A stretch of DNA of 64,000 bases from Rhizopus sp. PT2906 (lineage: Eukaryota; Mucoromycota; Mucoromycetes; Mucorales; Rhizopodaceae), in contig JAMYHX010000057.1 in assembly GCA_025529335.1 (NCBI GenBank), positions 62,001 to 126,000 on the forward strand. Reading direction: 5' to 3'. Within the stretch, counting starts at the first letter, position 1. Each line of letters begins with the position of its first letter. This document shows positions 31,926 to 42,741 of this stretch, one piece after another. A program made the position numbers and the translations under genes. The notes beneath the pieces were generated by a model that was not told the DNA's origin, did not search any database, and saw only the letters and a program-made list of their open reading frames with translations.

Positions 31926-34707
31926 ATGTTTGACAAGCAGCCAAAGTATTCTATACGCTCAGATATGGCCACTCCTTTACGTGAAGAAGACCTAAGTGAA
32001 AGAAGAGTAAACCTATGGCAGCAATTTACAAGAGGTAAATATATATATACAGTGACTCAAACAACTGGCAACATGTTTTGCATTTTCAACTTTTGGCATA
32101 GGCTACTCGCTTAGTTCTTATTGTATCGCTTCGAAATTTTGTATGAGCAGTAATACACTTGTTTGGAGTCTGTATACCAAATTTAGTGCATATACAATCC
32201 AAACTCAGCCATTCAGTGCCTGCTGAGTTTGGTCGGTACATGTTGCCAGTTGTTTGGCCACCTGTCAAAAATAAGTTAATCGTTTATTTATTTATTTTAA
32301 TACTCTGTCCAGTACCCTTTCGACTTGATAACTGCTTCTATTCTACTTGGCATGCTATCAATTACCTTCAGGAAGTCTTCTTTGGTAATTTTCTTATACC
32401 AAGTGTCGGTTATTCTTTCGAACAATTCGTTCATTCCCTTTGGTGCTGTGTCGCACTCGTTCAGCCGTCTCTTAAGTAATGCCTACATATGCTCGATGGG
32501 ATTCAGGTCTGGAGAGTTAGCTGGCCATTCCAGGACCCTATACTCTTGCTGACTGAGGTATTCCTTGACAACTTCTGCCGTGTGCTTAGGATCGTTGTCA
32601 TGCTGGAAGTATAGCTGGTTAACTTTCAATCCACTTTCCGCTGCTGTATCGTCAATCGTCCCAGCCAATTCATCCTGTAGAATGCTCAGGTACAGCTCCT
32701 TGCCCATTGTTGTATCTATTTTGCATAACCAACCAGGACCAGCAACCGAAATCGCACTCCAAACCATGACGGAACCGCCACCATGCTTGACGATTTGCTT
32801 CACTTGCTTCGGTTGCAAGCCGCTACCATCCCTTAACCATGCCCAAGCACGCCCATCCGAGTTGAAGCGATTGATTTTCGTCTCATCGGATCAAATGACC
32901 CTTCGCCAGTCTTCAATCATCCAGTGCTGGTAGCGCTTAGCAAGCTGAAGCCTTACTTTCCGATGCTTAGCGGTTAGGAGCGGCTTACTGACCTTCTCTA
33001 CAGCTCCGATTCCTGCTTCTACCAAGGCCATACGGACAGTTTCAGGACTAACATTGATACCAAGCTCGCCCTTTAGCTGCTTTGCGGCTATAACGGTACT
33101 TTCCACACCTTCAACCATGACCTTGCGAACACAAAGTCGTTTGTCAGCATTACTCAGAGCAGGAGGACGACCACCTTTGCTGACTTTAAGCCCAGGTAAA
33201 CGCTCATTTCTGAGCTTATCAATGAAAGTGCGGCTAACACCAGCCTATTTACTAATTTTTCTTAATGATAAGTTGGTTGACAGGAGCGACAAGATGTCAT
33301 CTTCTGCAGATTTGGAAACTGCACGCATACTACATTAGACAAGACATTATTAGTACCACGAATCGTCCGTCGATTGCACGAGATGCTTTTCTAACATTCT
33401 ACGTATAATCTACATCAAGTAAAGTTGGAATATAAAAATTACCACAGCTTTAGAGCGCTATATGATGCCGAACATGTTTCATTTGGGGTATGCCAAACAA
33501 CTGGCAACATGTACCGACCAAACTCAGCAGGCACTGAATGGCTGAGTTTGGATTGTATATGCACTAAATTTGGTATACAGACTCCAAACAAGTGTATTAC
33601 TGCTCATACAAAATTTCGAAGCGATACAATAAGAACTAAGCGAGTAGCCTATGCCAAAAGTTGAAAATGCAAAACATGTTGCCAGTTGTTTGAGTCACTG
33701 TATATATAATATAAGTATGACAACTAACAAACACGTTTAAAGAATCAAACCCCACTATTTCTTCTGTGCCTATTGTGTCAACTGAATTCGTAGCTCAACC
33801 TGTCTGCTCCACTGACCTATTCGACGACCACATAAATTCATCTACTAATTACGGTACAGCAATTGAACATACGTATAGGGGTGAAGATGAGGATCTCTTA
33901 GTCTTTGATGACGTTGAAGACAATATAGAAGTGTGGGATAACAATAGATTACAGCAAGTTTCAAGTGATGAAGCAGAAAAAGTGTTGTATTTCTCTGTCG
34001 ATGCTTTAATGAGGGAATCAAATGATGATACCATAGAACCTTCTTGTAGTAAACAAATCGAATTAGGACATGGGTTTATTCTTGAATTGATAGATTCTAG
34101 TGATGATGAGGAGGAGAAAAAATGTGGTCATGATGATATTCTTCATGAAATTGATGATCAACAATATGCAGACGCGTCCAATGATGGTTGTTCTTCTGGT
34201 ACTTGCGAATATTCCATTACTATTGAATTTGACGAAGAAAATGAATTCAACAGTCAGCCATCATGGTTATTAGAAGATATTCTTAACAGTGCATTTATGA
34301 TCAAGTACACAAAAGGAGAGATGTTGAAAATACAAGCTAATGTTGAATCGTACTATCATAAAGATGGCCTTGCTGCTGGAAGTCTTATATATGGACTTAT
34401 TGCTAAAGGAAAAGAAGAGGCAAAGGTTGCAAGACCTAAATGGAACAGTAACTACCAGCCAAGAAGAAGGGGGTATGAAGACACTGAAAGATATGATGAA
34501 AGTGATGAAGTAAATACTGCAAAGGCAATTGTACCTTGTGTTCCGATAAGACAGCCCAAGAATCCTGATAACGATGGACAACAAGCTGGCGTTTATTGTG
34601 ATGCCGATGGAAAAGATAAGAATACTGAACAGAATAATGACTTGTATATCAATTGCTCAATTTGTAAGCATGTCGTATGTTTAGACTGCAAACAGTACTA
34701 TGCTTAA
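31926..34707 (+). CDS. Uncharacterised acidic protein; intron holds a transposon
   Basis: Exon 1 (31926-32034, from MFDKQPKYSIRSDMATPLRE) joins in phase to exon 2 (33743-34707) for 357 residues. The native intron would be only about 58 bp, with a perfect AACTAAC branch site, but now contains the 1651-bp element. The product is strongly acidic (LVFDDVEDNIEVWD, DSSDDEEEKK) and ends in a small Cys cluster, CSICKHVVCLDCKQYYA, that could bind zinc. The segment LLEDILNSAFMIKYTKGEML may be helical. I recognise no family. It might be a lineage-specific nuclear protein or a domesticated element gene. Coding status is supported by the long clean frame and the exact splice join. Confidence 0.6.
32050..33700 (-). 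mobile_element. Tc1/mariner-type element with 209-bp TIRs
   Basis: Complete element with near-identical inverted repeats at 32050-32258 and 33492-33700, beginning CAGTGACTCAAACAACTGGC, and a TA on each side as expected for Tc1/mariner target duplication. Each TIR is itself bounded by inverted copies of CAAACAACTGGCAACATG (e.g. 32058 and 32239), so the ends contain two likely transposase binding sites each. It lies inside the intron of the 31926 gene, transposase on the minus strand. Equal TIR length without indels suggests recent arrival. Confidence 0.93.
32297..33328 (-). pseudogene. Tc1-type transposase with three nonsense codons
   Basis: A continuous 344-codon frame from ATG at 33328 to TAA at 32297, the normal length of Tc1 transposases. 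It has a helix-turn-helix N-terminal half (LLSTNLSLRKISK, then GGRPPALSNADKRLC) and the DDE core: SDETKINRFNSDG, FQHDNDPKHTAE, and WPANSPDLNPIEHM. Stops interrupt at 33247-33245 (TAG), 32893-32891 (TGA) and 32485-32483 (TAG). No indel is seen. By comparison with the family the last stop replaces the Trp of NPIEHMW. The element is therefore probably immobile on its own, but its intact ends could be moved by another copy. Confidence 0.9.
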
Positions 34708-35203
34708 ATTTATGTTTTTATATGGTTATCAATACAGTATTTTAGTTTTTGGATGTTTTCGGACGACCTCTATTTTAATTTCAGATGTTTACAAAAGGAA
34801 ATTCAGACAATTTCAATTTTTTATTGCCTCAGGTAGCCTACTCAAGTAGCCTACTCAAAAAGAATTCAGCCAATAAAAGACCTCAGGTAGCCTACTCAAG
34901 TAGCCTACTCAAAAAAAATTCAGCCAAAAGATTCATGCCAATCCTTATTTTAGTGAAAAAGATCTAAAATGAATGGATTAACGTTAAAAACATAATTGAG
35001 AAAAATTCCAAATTTCAAGCCTACTCAGTAAAAGAAAATTTGGTAAAAAGTGATTGTGGTTATTTATATTAACGGTGGGGAGAGGTTGAGGAGTTGGAAG
35101 GTGGTTGGATTAAAGTCCGTAGGCTATTAAATTAGTAATGATTAACGATAAAAGGCTTGGAAGTTGTGGTTAACTAGCAGGTATAATGGTGAAAATAACA
35201 TAA
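34708..35203. other. Intergenic with 54-bp tandem duplication
   Basis: Units at 34827-34880 and 34881-34934, each holding GTAGCCTACTCAA twice followed by an AATTCAGCCAA stretch. The rest is AT-rich without gene signals. Confidence 0.7.
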
Positions 35204-35785
35204 CTAGTTTTTATAATCGGCTTTAAAATAATTCCAAATATTTTCAATTATATATTCATTTCCATTTTTCAAACTTGCTGTTGTACAGTCAGCTACGTTT
35301 CTTAAAACACTTGCCAAGTTTGTGTTCCCAATAATGTTCAATGTTTCCAAATCATTCCCAAATATATTAATTATTGATTCTAATGATTGATGGATTGATG
35401 TCGTCTTTTTCTTTTCTGGAACAAGCTTTGTAAAATTCCCCTTTTTGATTTGTGGGTTCAAAGGTTGTGTATGCACAGCATCAGCAATAATAATCATGAT
35501 TTTGGATCCCAAAACAGCATCATTTGTTTCTTTAGAATTGCTATTAACAAACGTATATATGGTATATGGCTGTAAATTGCTAGATGCAGTGAAATCACTG
35601 AAACATTTGGCAAGACAAAACGTGCTGATGTGACAGAATTTGAATCTAAGTTGCCGGATGTGATTGATTGGATCCATATCTATTGGTAATTTATAGTCGT
35701 CTCCTTCTGCAATAATTGTATTAGATTTTTTTACTGAGTTGGCGTCTAGGTAAATTGACGTTTTGTTTGATGGAATAAAATTCAT
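35204..35785 (-). CDS. Uncharacterised protein, 193 aa
   Basis: Single-exon frame from MNFIPSNKTSIYLDANS (35785) to a stop at 35204. No signal peptide, membrane segment or known motif; the middle reads NPQIKKGNFTKLVPEKKKTT and the end ENIWNYFKADYKN. Starting at the GTG-coded 35812 would run into the repeat at 35803, so I chose the first ATG. It could be the product of an old mobile element since a repeat shared with the TIR element at 42753 touches its 5' end. Coding status is moderately supported by length in AT-rich DNA. Confidence 0.45.
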   Translation of the reverse strand: MNFIPSNKTSIYLDANSVKKSNTIIAEGDDYKLPIDMDPINHIRQLRFKFCHISTFCLAKCFSDFTASSNLQPYTIYTFVNSNSKETNDAVLGSKIMIIIADAVHTQPLNPQIKKGNFTKLVPEKKKTTSIHQSLESIINIFGNDLETLNIIGNTNLASVLRNVADCTTASLKNGNEYIIENIWNYFKADYKN

Positions 35786-35802
35786 TGTTGTAGGACTTGT
35801 TG

Positions 35803-36016
35803 TATTTAGCACTGATATTGACTTATAGAGTATTCAAAGAGCTTATCATAATTTGTACAGTGCCTGTCCAAAATAATCTGTGCTACAATGTGGTGTATAT
35901 TGCTACTCTGTATTAATAATTTATATATTTTTCTTCACTTCTTATTTATCATAATAAAAAGATATACTTGGAGGTTATTGTTTAATCATAGTCCATTTCA
36001 AATCAAAACATCAATC
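35803..36016 (+). repeat. Copy of 270-bp repeat also found inside the 42.7-kb TIR element
   Basis: Almost identical to 42940-43213: starts TTGTATTTAGCACTGATATT, ends CCATTTCAAATCAAAACATC. It lacks an internal 45-50 bp block present in the other copy (the part with TATATAAAAGAGCC and GTGACATCAC). It separates two minus-strand open frames here. Confidence 0.88.
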
Positions 36017-36363
36017 AATTCTTCAGGACCAACTTCAGGTTTCATTTGTTGATCGATCCTTATGCTTGAAATGACTAAAAAGTTGGCCGATCGTGAACTG
36101 GTTATTAATTTTTCTGAATTATCTTCATTCGGATATGATGACGTAAGGTTTGGTACAGAGGAATGATGAATGCCAATGAATTGTTCACAATGTGCATCGA
36201 CGGATGGAGATGGAGAGTACGATTCGATCCCATTAACCAACAGCGCTTCGTTTTGATTTACAAGGATCGATCCAACCAACAATTGCGATAACGCCAAGGA
36301 TAGGTAGGGTTTCGAGCGCCAAGACGTATTTAACAACATTAACTGCACTTCATTTACTTCCAC
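35998..36363 (-). CDS. Hypothetical open frame, 121 codons
   Basis: Minus-strand frame with YLSLALSQLLVGSILVNQNE and a Ser/Asp-rich middle, ending ELIDVLI inside the repeat at 35803-36016. There is no ATG at its 5' end (first codon is GTG; an internal ATG begins MLLNTSW). It may be the second exon of the frame at 36404-36661, but I could not find a clean splice join. Low confidence. Confidence 0.25.
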   Translation of the reverse strand: MEVNEVQLMLLNTSWRSKPYLSLALSQLLVGSILVNQNEALLVNGIESYSPSPSVDAHCEQFIGIHHSSVPNLTSSYPNEDNSEKLITSSRSANFLVISSIRIDQQMKPEVGPEELIDVLI

Positions 36364-36403
36364 ATATTTTTTAAATGAGAGTAATTCACAGTATGGGCTC
36401 GTT

Positions 36404-36661
36404 CTAATTATCGTCGATTGTCAAATACTTTTTTGGTGTATGAATACAATCGCTGGTGCGAGATATTGATGATGATGACACAGTCAATTTCAATCTTTTG
36501 TTGTTGTTCTTGAATAAGTGAACGTGCTGCGAAACAGGAATAAAGCAAAGCATTCTTTGCTTGTCTTCATCTTCATCCTCCAAAATAAACGGCTTCAAAT
36601 TCAATGGCAATGCAATTTCTATCAGAATCGAAAGATTTTGTAAAAAGTAAATATGTTGCAT
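36404..36661 (-). CDS. Hypothetical small protein, 85 aa
   Basis: Starts with ATG (MQHIYFLQNLSILIEIALPL) and includes an acidic run ILEDEDEDKQRM and FIPVSQHVHLFKNNNKRL; stop at 36404. It is divergent to the DUF3128 gene and 120 bp from it. No known domain. Could be a small conserved protein or the 5' part of a two-exon gene. Confidence 0.35.
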   Translation of the reverse strand: MQHIYFLQNLSILIEIALPLNLKPFILEDEDEDKQRMLCFIPVSQHVHLFKNNNKRLKLTVSSSSISRTSDCIHTPKKYLTIDDN

Positions 36662-36781
36662 TCTTTTTCCGATAATGGTGTGTATATATGTGTGTGTATA
36701 TGATTTTAAAGCCCAATTTTGGAGGGGGAGAAGGAAGGGGGGCGCATATTTTTTTTGTCTCTCTTTCTATTATTATTTGAC

Positions 36782-37235
36782 ATGTCTACAGGCAATAGTT
36801 ATGAAGATAAGCACACAGAAGAGTTTTTTAAAGAGATCGAAAATGATAAAAAGCAACATTATGAAAAATGCAGTGTGATCGATGCCTTTGACGGTCTATT
36901 TAATTGCTATAGTAAAATATTAGAATAATTACAAAACTATTGTTGACATGTTATATATGAAAAAGGAGTCAAAGAACAAGCAAAGCATTATTATCGTTAT
37001 GGAACAAGGAAAGATTGTGAGGCTAAATGGGATTTCCTTTCTCTTTGTTTTTCAACCAAGTTAAAATCTGCTGAACAGGCTGATGTAAGTCTTTATATAT
37101 ATATATATATATATACAACTATATAATGTATTCAATGTCTATCTATAGGCTATGTTAAAGGCATATAGGCAAGCTGAAGAAGAAAAGAAAGTAGGCAGGC
37201 CCAGCTCAGAGGATATTTGGGAGCGTAGAATATAG
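36782..37235 (+). CDS. DUF3128 family twin-cysteine protein (Emi1-like)
   Basis: Three exons (36782-36911, 36966-37084, 37149-37235) splice in phase to 111 residues. The first half has CSVIDAFDGLFNCY, the second QAKHYYRYGTRKDCEAKWDF and SLC, giving the paired Cys-x(9-11)-Cys helices of DUF3128 proteins such as yeast Emi1. These are small proteins with a twin-cysteine fold typical of the mitochondrial intermembrane space; Emi1 is linked to early meiotic induction and respiratory function. The YYRYG block is the strongest family signature. The C-tail is charged (EEEKKVGRPSSEDIWERR). The role here is inferred from family. Confidence 0.8.
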
Positions 37236-37329
37236 TTTTGTAATAAAAGAAAGAGAGAAAAAGCATACAAAAAATTTTCTTGTTCCGAATTGTCTTTTTT
37301 TTTTTCTTTTTTTATTGTATTAAACAGCC

Positions 37330-37789
37330 ATGAAATTAGTGAGGTAAAAAGATCAAAGTATGCAAAGGAAATATATAATAATCCTTGATTAGGTTCTTGA
37401 TGAAGTTGAATAATGAGACCGTGTCAGTAGAGATGAAGAACGGCACAGTGGTTCATGGTACAATCACAGGTGTTGACATGAGCATGAATACCCATTTGAA
37501 GACTGTAAAAATGACAATCAAGAATAGAGATCCTATCAGTTTAGACTCATTAAGCATTCGTGGCAACACTATTCGTTGTGTTATCTTGCCAGACAGTTTA
37601 CCACTAGACACACTCTTGATTGATGACGCACCTAAATCTAAAAAGAAAAAAGAAGGTAAAGAAGCCTCCAAAAAAAAAAAGTTGTAAACGTTTTATTAAA
37701 CTTGTATAAAAGCAGGCGAAGCTGGACGTGGACGTGGACGCGGTACAACGCGCGGACGTGGTGGTGTTCGTGGTCGTGGAAGACGTTGA
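37330..37789 (+). CDS. SMD1: Small nuclear ribonucleoprotein Sm D1
   Basis: Core spliceosomal Sm protein that forms the heptameric ring on U snRNAs. Exons 37330-37343, 37393-37655 and 37716-37789 encode 116 residues. Sm1 motif [19 protein letters not shown] and Sm2 motif [15 protein letters not shown] are complete. The C-tail is a Gly-Arg repeat ([14 protein letters not shown]), the site of arginine methylation in SmD1. Exon 1 holds only MKLV plus two bases. The final donor is GAAG/GTAAAG; reading through it would give a Lys-rich tail and an early stop at 37687, which is the form a naive open-frame view shows. The spliced form with the GR tail is clearly right. Confidence 0.95.
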
Positions 37790-37828
37790 TTACTTGTTTC
37801 TTAAATTACAAAATAAATCACACACAGA

Positions 37829-38452
37829 TCATTCGTTTTTATTCATACGGCTATTATGCTTTTGGATACGTTCATGCCTTCGTAAAGCATCCAATCGAGT
37901 GAACTTTCGATCACAATGCATGCAATGGAATAAGGGTCGATATTTCAAATGAATCATTTGGTGCCTTGATAAATCGTAGGACCTGCGAAACGATTGATGG
38001 CATAGTGTCCCTGTCACTGGATCAATGATATGTTTACAGACAAAAGGAGATGGTATGTGAGCTTTCTTTTTCTGGAGATAAAGAGGGGGCATGGATTTAT
38101 GCTTTTCAAAATAAGGAAAGTTAAAATCTATGGACGCGATGACGGTCGATAATCTAGGCAGCTTAACCGTGGACTGTACATGGGGTAATAAAAAAGAGTC
38201 GTTAAAGGGTATGGGGCTTGGTAGTGGCTGCTTTATACCCTGCATACACTGTTTTAGATCATCGTCTAAAGATATTGCTGAATCTCTTCGTGCATTTCTG
38301 GTTTCTTCTATTCGAGACATCTTTTTTAACTCAATGTCGAAGCTTGTGTCTGAACTTGTTGTAAAGTAAAGATCCGCGTCATCTTGGACATGATATAATG
38401 TGTTATTTCTTTTAATTAATATCGAGTATTCATTCATGTCATCAATCATACC
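37829..38452 (-). CDS. C2H2 zinc-finger protein
   Basis: A 207-residue single-exon protein from the first ATG (MIDDMNEYSILIKRNN). The C-terminal third has two C2H2 fingers: FVCKHIIDPVTGTLCHQSF.. DLSRHQMIH, with an unusually long 9-residue Cys-Cys loop, and FHCMHCDRKFTRLDALRRH ERIQKH. A basic tail follows. Such paired fingers bind DNA, so a transcription factor role is likely. The N-terminal two thirds is Ser/Pro/Lys-rich with no domain. The 3' end nearly abuts SMD1 (convergent, 39 bp between stops). Confidence 0.82.
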   Translation of the reverse strand, partial: GMIDDMNEYSILIKRNNTLYHVQDDADLYFTTSSDTSFDIELKKMSRIEETRNARRDSAISLDDDLKQCMQGIKQPLPSPIPFNDSFLLPHVQSTVKLPRLSTVIASIDFNFPYFEKHKSMPPLYLQKKKAHIPSPFVCKHIIDPVTGTLCHQSFRRSYDLSRHQMIHLKYRPLFHCMHCDRKFTRLDALRRHERIQKHNSRMNKNE

Positions 38453-39155
38453 CTTTGAACCATAAGTCTTTATTATTTTAAACAATTTTCTTTATATACC
38501 TTTAGACACATTTGGATTTTATGTACAAGTTCATTGTACCTCAAAGTTCGGCAGGGTTTAGCAGGAATACATAGAGACACTTCAAACAAAGAATTAGGCA
38601 CACGAACTCTTTTAAATACATTTTAATACAATGTCGCCTCTTTTTCTTTATTTATAATACCTGAATATATATTCTTTAGTAGCAGCAGTCATGGTTGAAA
38701 GCATGGTGTATGGATTTAAAGGAAACGAACAAAGGCTTTTTATATGTGTCTGCATACAATGACCACATCAAAAGAGGGGGATTGAATCTGAAGTTATTAT
38801 AAGTAATAAAAAGGGGTTTTGTGGCAAAACAAAAAGGTTATTTTTGTATCATTCAGGGAAAAAGTTCATTTTTATTTAGGAGAGTTATTCATGCGGTGCA
38901 TTGAGGGGAAAGAAAGGAGATTAAAGTTAAAATGAACGCCCTTTTCACAAGCATATCCATGCTTTTTTTTTTCTTTGATGACAAAAAGGTAAACATGACC
39001 GAGCATCAACTCTTCTCCTTCTTGTATTAATCCATTCTCTCTCTCTCTCCTCTTTTTTTTTTTTTTTTTTTTTAAAAAAAAAGTCATATTAAAAGGCTTA
39101 TTATTGTCATTAATAGTGTTAGTAATACAAGTGTGTACACAATTACAAATATACA
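38453..39155. other. Intergenic with homopolymer tract
   Basis: Long T-run followed by A-run at about 39050-39083, able to form a hairpin. No gene supported; the 94-codon minus frame here is homopolymer-driven ([12 protein letters not shown]). Confidence 0.5.
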
Positions 39156-42100
39156 TTATTTCTTAAATTGAAGATTAGTTGGAAATCGTTTATACTTTTT
39201 CTCTCCAATGTCATTCACAGGTGGTGTTGCCCATATAATCTGTGATACTCTAAATGAATCATCCTAATAAAAAGGGTTTAGCCTTTATCTAAATAAATAA
39301 AAAAGCCTATTGCTAAACTCACGTTTAAAAATGGTGTATCATCCTTGACAAGCTTGAGTCTAGATCTATTTAATTTTAACTTGATGTATTCATCAAACAC
39401 TAGGATTTCTGGATCTTGTTCAGGTTTCAGTAATCGATCTGTGATGAACTGAATAAACATTTGAGAATTGCTCAAGTGAGATAAAAACTCCTAAATAGTA
39501 TAATTTAGTATGTCGAAGGCGCATGAAATTAACCTTGTTTTACTCTTGTATCCTTATCAGAATGCTTCAGAAACTTTTCCTTTGAGAAATACAAAGGTTG
39601 AACCCTACCAGAACTTGTGGTATTAGAAGCAGTGATGGCTGTTGCATGATTATCCAGATGGTCAACAAAGCCTGTTCGGTAATTGTATAAAAGAGAAGCA
39701 AACATGCGGATAAAGGCATTATGGATCTTTTGTTCATCAAAGCAACTAGGCAAACACGGGTGAAGGATCTGATCTGTACAGGTATCATGTGTCACCAGTT
39801 TACATTCCTGACAACACATAAACATCTGAGCCTTTCGTTCCCCTTGTTGTTCTTCAGTCACCTGTCGACCACAGACACATCTGTATCCTTGAAAACGATT
39901 GAGCTCGGCTGTAAAGATTTCTGCCATCATATGCCCTTCAATATGCTTTATACGACGTGGCATGTAGTTGTAATAGTGAGGATCAAACTCGTTTGCTTTT
40001 TGTAAAGATGGTGTTGGCATATGGGGTGATGAATGCCCTGTGTCATGCTGAAATACCGCCATGGGTTTTGACATGAAGGTGGAAAGCCTGTTTTTAGAAG
40101 TCTTTTTTGTGGTTAATTCATCGAGAATCATTTTATTCATTTTATATAAACTTACATCCTGAGAATCGGTCGTTTGGTTAAGGCTGAATAAATTATCTGC
40201 GCCCTTTGGAGGCTCAGATCGTCTTTGATTTGCTTTTCTATACGAATTATGCCCATTTGATGATGGTGTAGCTGCTGTAATCGGCATAGATACGCGCTGA
40301 TGCGGCGATTTATTGGACGAGCTCGATAGAGAAGGTCTGATAGGGCCGGTCAGTGTGCTTTGAAGAGAAGTTGTCGAAGAGTTGTAGTTTGTTGAGAAAA
40401 AGGCCGAGCCAGGAAATTGAGGTAAACTGGGTGTTGGATCTTCCTTACTTTCGTAGGATGTGCCCGATGACTCATTCGAACTTCGAGTGCTGACGTTACT
40501 GCTCAGACCAAGAGAGTTGGAAATAAGAGAGGCAGGATTGGACCAAATTGATGTTGTGTCTGAGCTTTCAGAGTCGCGTGGGAGACGAGCAGGACTTACA
40601 TACACATCTGTTGTCCTTGACCTGCTGCAGTGAAGAATGAGCTTTCCTTTTGGAAATGTGTTTTGTACTGGTAACGGCACACCGTATGGGATCTTGTATC
40701 GTGTATGCAATGGTGCATACTGTTCAAGTGCAGATTGTAATTTACGTCTTTGTCTCTCTGGTAAAGGCATCACTCGCAAACTTTGGTGAATGGTGTTGCT
40801 ATCAATGTTCACAATACATGCCTATAGAATTGATGAGTTTTTATTCTTCTCCATATTTTCTTCACTCACATCTTCAGGCACATGATCACCTAGATCCTCC
40901 ATTGTGCCTTGAAAGCCAACAAGGTAGGGAACAGGCGCTTGCAAGCACGTCAATAACCTTTCTGGAAGTACAGGAATATATACAAATTGCCAGTAAAAAG
41001 GAAAAAGGAGATATCTAAATGATTCACAGGCCAAAGAAAGCATGCTGGGGTATTGCGATAGAAATATAACCTTTCCTTCAGCTAATAGTGTCTAATAAAA
41101 GAACAAAATTTAGCTCCATATGTACATGTCTGACATTTCGCTATTCCCTTACTTCCAAAATGACAAGTATTAAGTGAGGTGATAGAGCTCGAAATAGAGG
41201 ATAGAGTGAAAACTATTACAAAAAAGGAAAAATGGTTACTATCGAGAGCTCGCACTATATGCTTAGTTTACATTTTTTAATATAGGCACTTGGTTTATCG
41301 GGGGTCGTGAAAAGAATAGAGGCCTTGAATTGATTGTTAATCCAATTTCGAATCTTCCTGGTGGAGGCAATGGTACTTCGTCGATCAAGTTGACTATGGC
41401 GCTAATTAAGATACATATATGAGTTTAGATAAGCAACAGCGTAAATTTACCTTTCAATATCGATCGTAGGCCTATCATGTCTGTATCCACCAACACCCAC
41501 CACATTATCGAGCACGATACGAAGCCAATCATCGTATAGATCAATCCAAGGCATTCTCCCTAGTAACCCAATACTTTTTGGCACCCAAATACATTCGGCA
41601 TTGCATACGGCCATCTTTACAGGTTCCAAGAGTTCTCTGTATAGATCTATGTTCTCCTGACATGATCTCACTTGATCCTCTAGGCTCTGCCTGCCACCCA
41701 TCGTTTCTCTCTTTGCCTCCTCTGCAGCTGCCATTTCGGCATCAATCTTTCCCTTCAAGTGTTGAGCATACTCAATAGTACTTGTTGGCATATTGACAGC
41801 CACCCATTCTTGAATAGCCTGATTCACAGCTTGATGTAGTTCTGAAGGCAACTTCTCGTAAAACGTCACACAAGACCCGTAGACTGTACCTCCATTTTCA
41901 TCTGTCATTGCCTACGATATATAGCTTTAGACACTAAAGAAAATCAAATAGGTGCAACTGTTTACAAATGAATGAGACTTTTCGGGAGGCGGTGAATCTC
42001 CATAAATTAGTGAAATATCTCTAGGAAAACAAAACTATAGAGTAGTGAATAACTATCGGCATCTTTTACTTGACTTATCCTTACCATGGCTGCATAGGCT

Positions 42101-42741
42101 GGAAATGGTTCATGCTCAGAATAACTTGTGCTTGGGTATCGCATTAAGACAGTAGGTGTAAACTTTAATTCTAATATGTTTGGTATCTTTTTATCTACTT
42201 GATCTATATTGGACGCTGCAGACTTTTTATGTTCTATTGATTTGCTGTAAGTGTGTGTGTGCGTATGGTGCAACATGATGTGCCCTTTACCTGACTTTGA
42301 CTCGGAAGGACTTCTCCATTTTCTCGTATTTGACCTATGTACTTTTATTGTCTTGTCACTTTCACTTCGTTTGTACTTGTCAGTGTCATGGACTGCAATC
42401 ACATTATCACGAGCCATGTCTCTTTCTTTATCGAAATTATCAATGACGGTTTGAACATGGTCTAGTACGCCTAATAGTGAATTAGATGCCTCTTCCTTTG
42501 GGAATGACTTTAGAAATGTTGGGTCTGACGTGACTCTTTGAGGACGGGGCCGAGTAGCTGTTGTTTTGGTACCATTGATGGCCATCTCTTGTTGTTGGTA
42601 GTAGTGATTGTCATTATCACTTAATTGTTGATACTTTTTGGCATTCTCAAATGTTGGTATAATATTAGCATCATCAAGTCCAGCCACAAAGAAATAGTCT
42701 GCTACTCGCGATGCGGGCAGAAAACTACTACTATTGGACAT
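39156..42741 (-). CDS. DENN-domain protein with C-terminal zinc finger region
   Basis: Nine exons (42741-42085, 42034-41966, 41911-41451, 41401-41272, 41212-41153, 41091-40870, 40821-39544, 39490-39323, 39263-39156) yield 1050 residues. The uDENN part is FCFPRDISLIYGDSPPPEKS and GSCVTFYEKL; cDENN is FSLYPLFRALSPHLILVILE, LLAEGKVIFLS, SLACESFRYLLFPFYWQFVY and APVPYLVGF; dDENN is FIRMFASLLYNYRTGF through SNSQMFIQFI. Before dDENN is a Cys-rich C1-like block (YRCVCGRQV, MFMCCQECKLVTHDTC). DENN proteins are guanine-nucleotide exchange factors for Rab GTPases in membrane traffic. A 1489-bp TIR element ends 11 bp upstream of the start codon, so the natural promoter has been displaced. Confidence 0.88.

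Noticed and set aside
37656..37687. Lys-rich C-terminus for SmD1 ending at 37687
   Set aside because: A GAAG/GTAAAG donor joins in phase to the expected Gly-Arg tail at 37716-37789.
38872..39156. 94-codon minus-strand frame with a Lys/Arg run
   Set aside because: Driven by the A/T homopolymer at about 39050; no other coding evidence.
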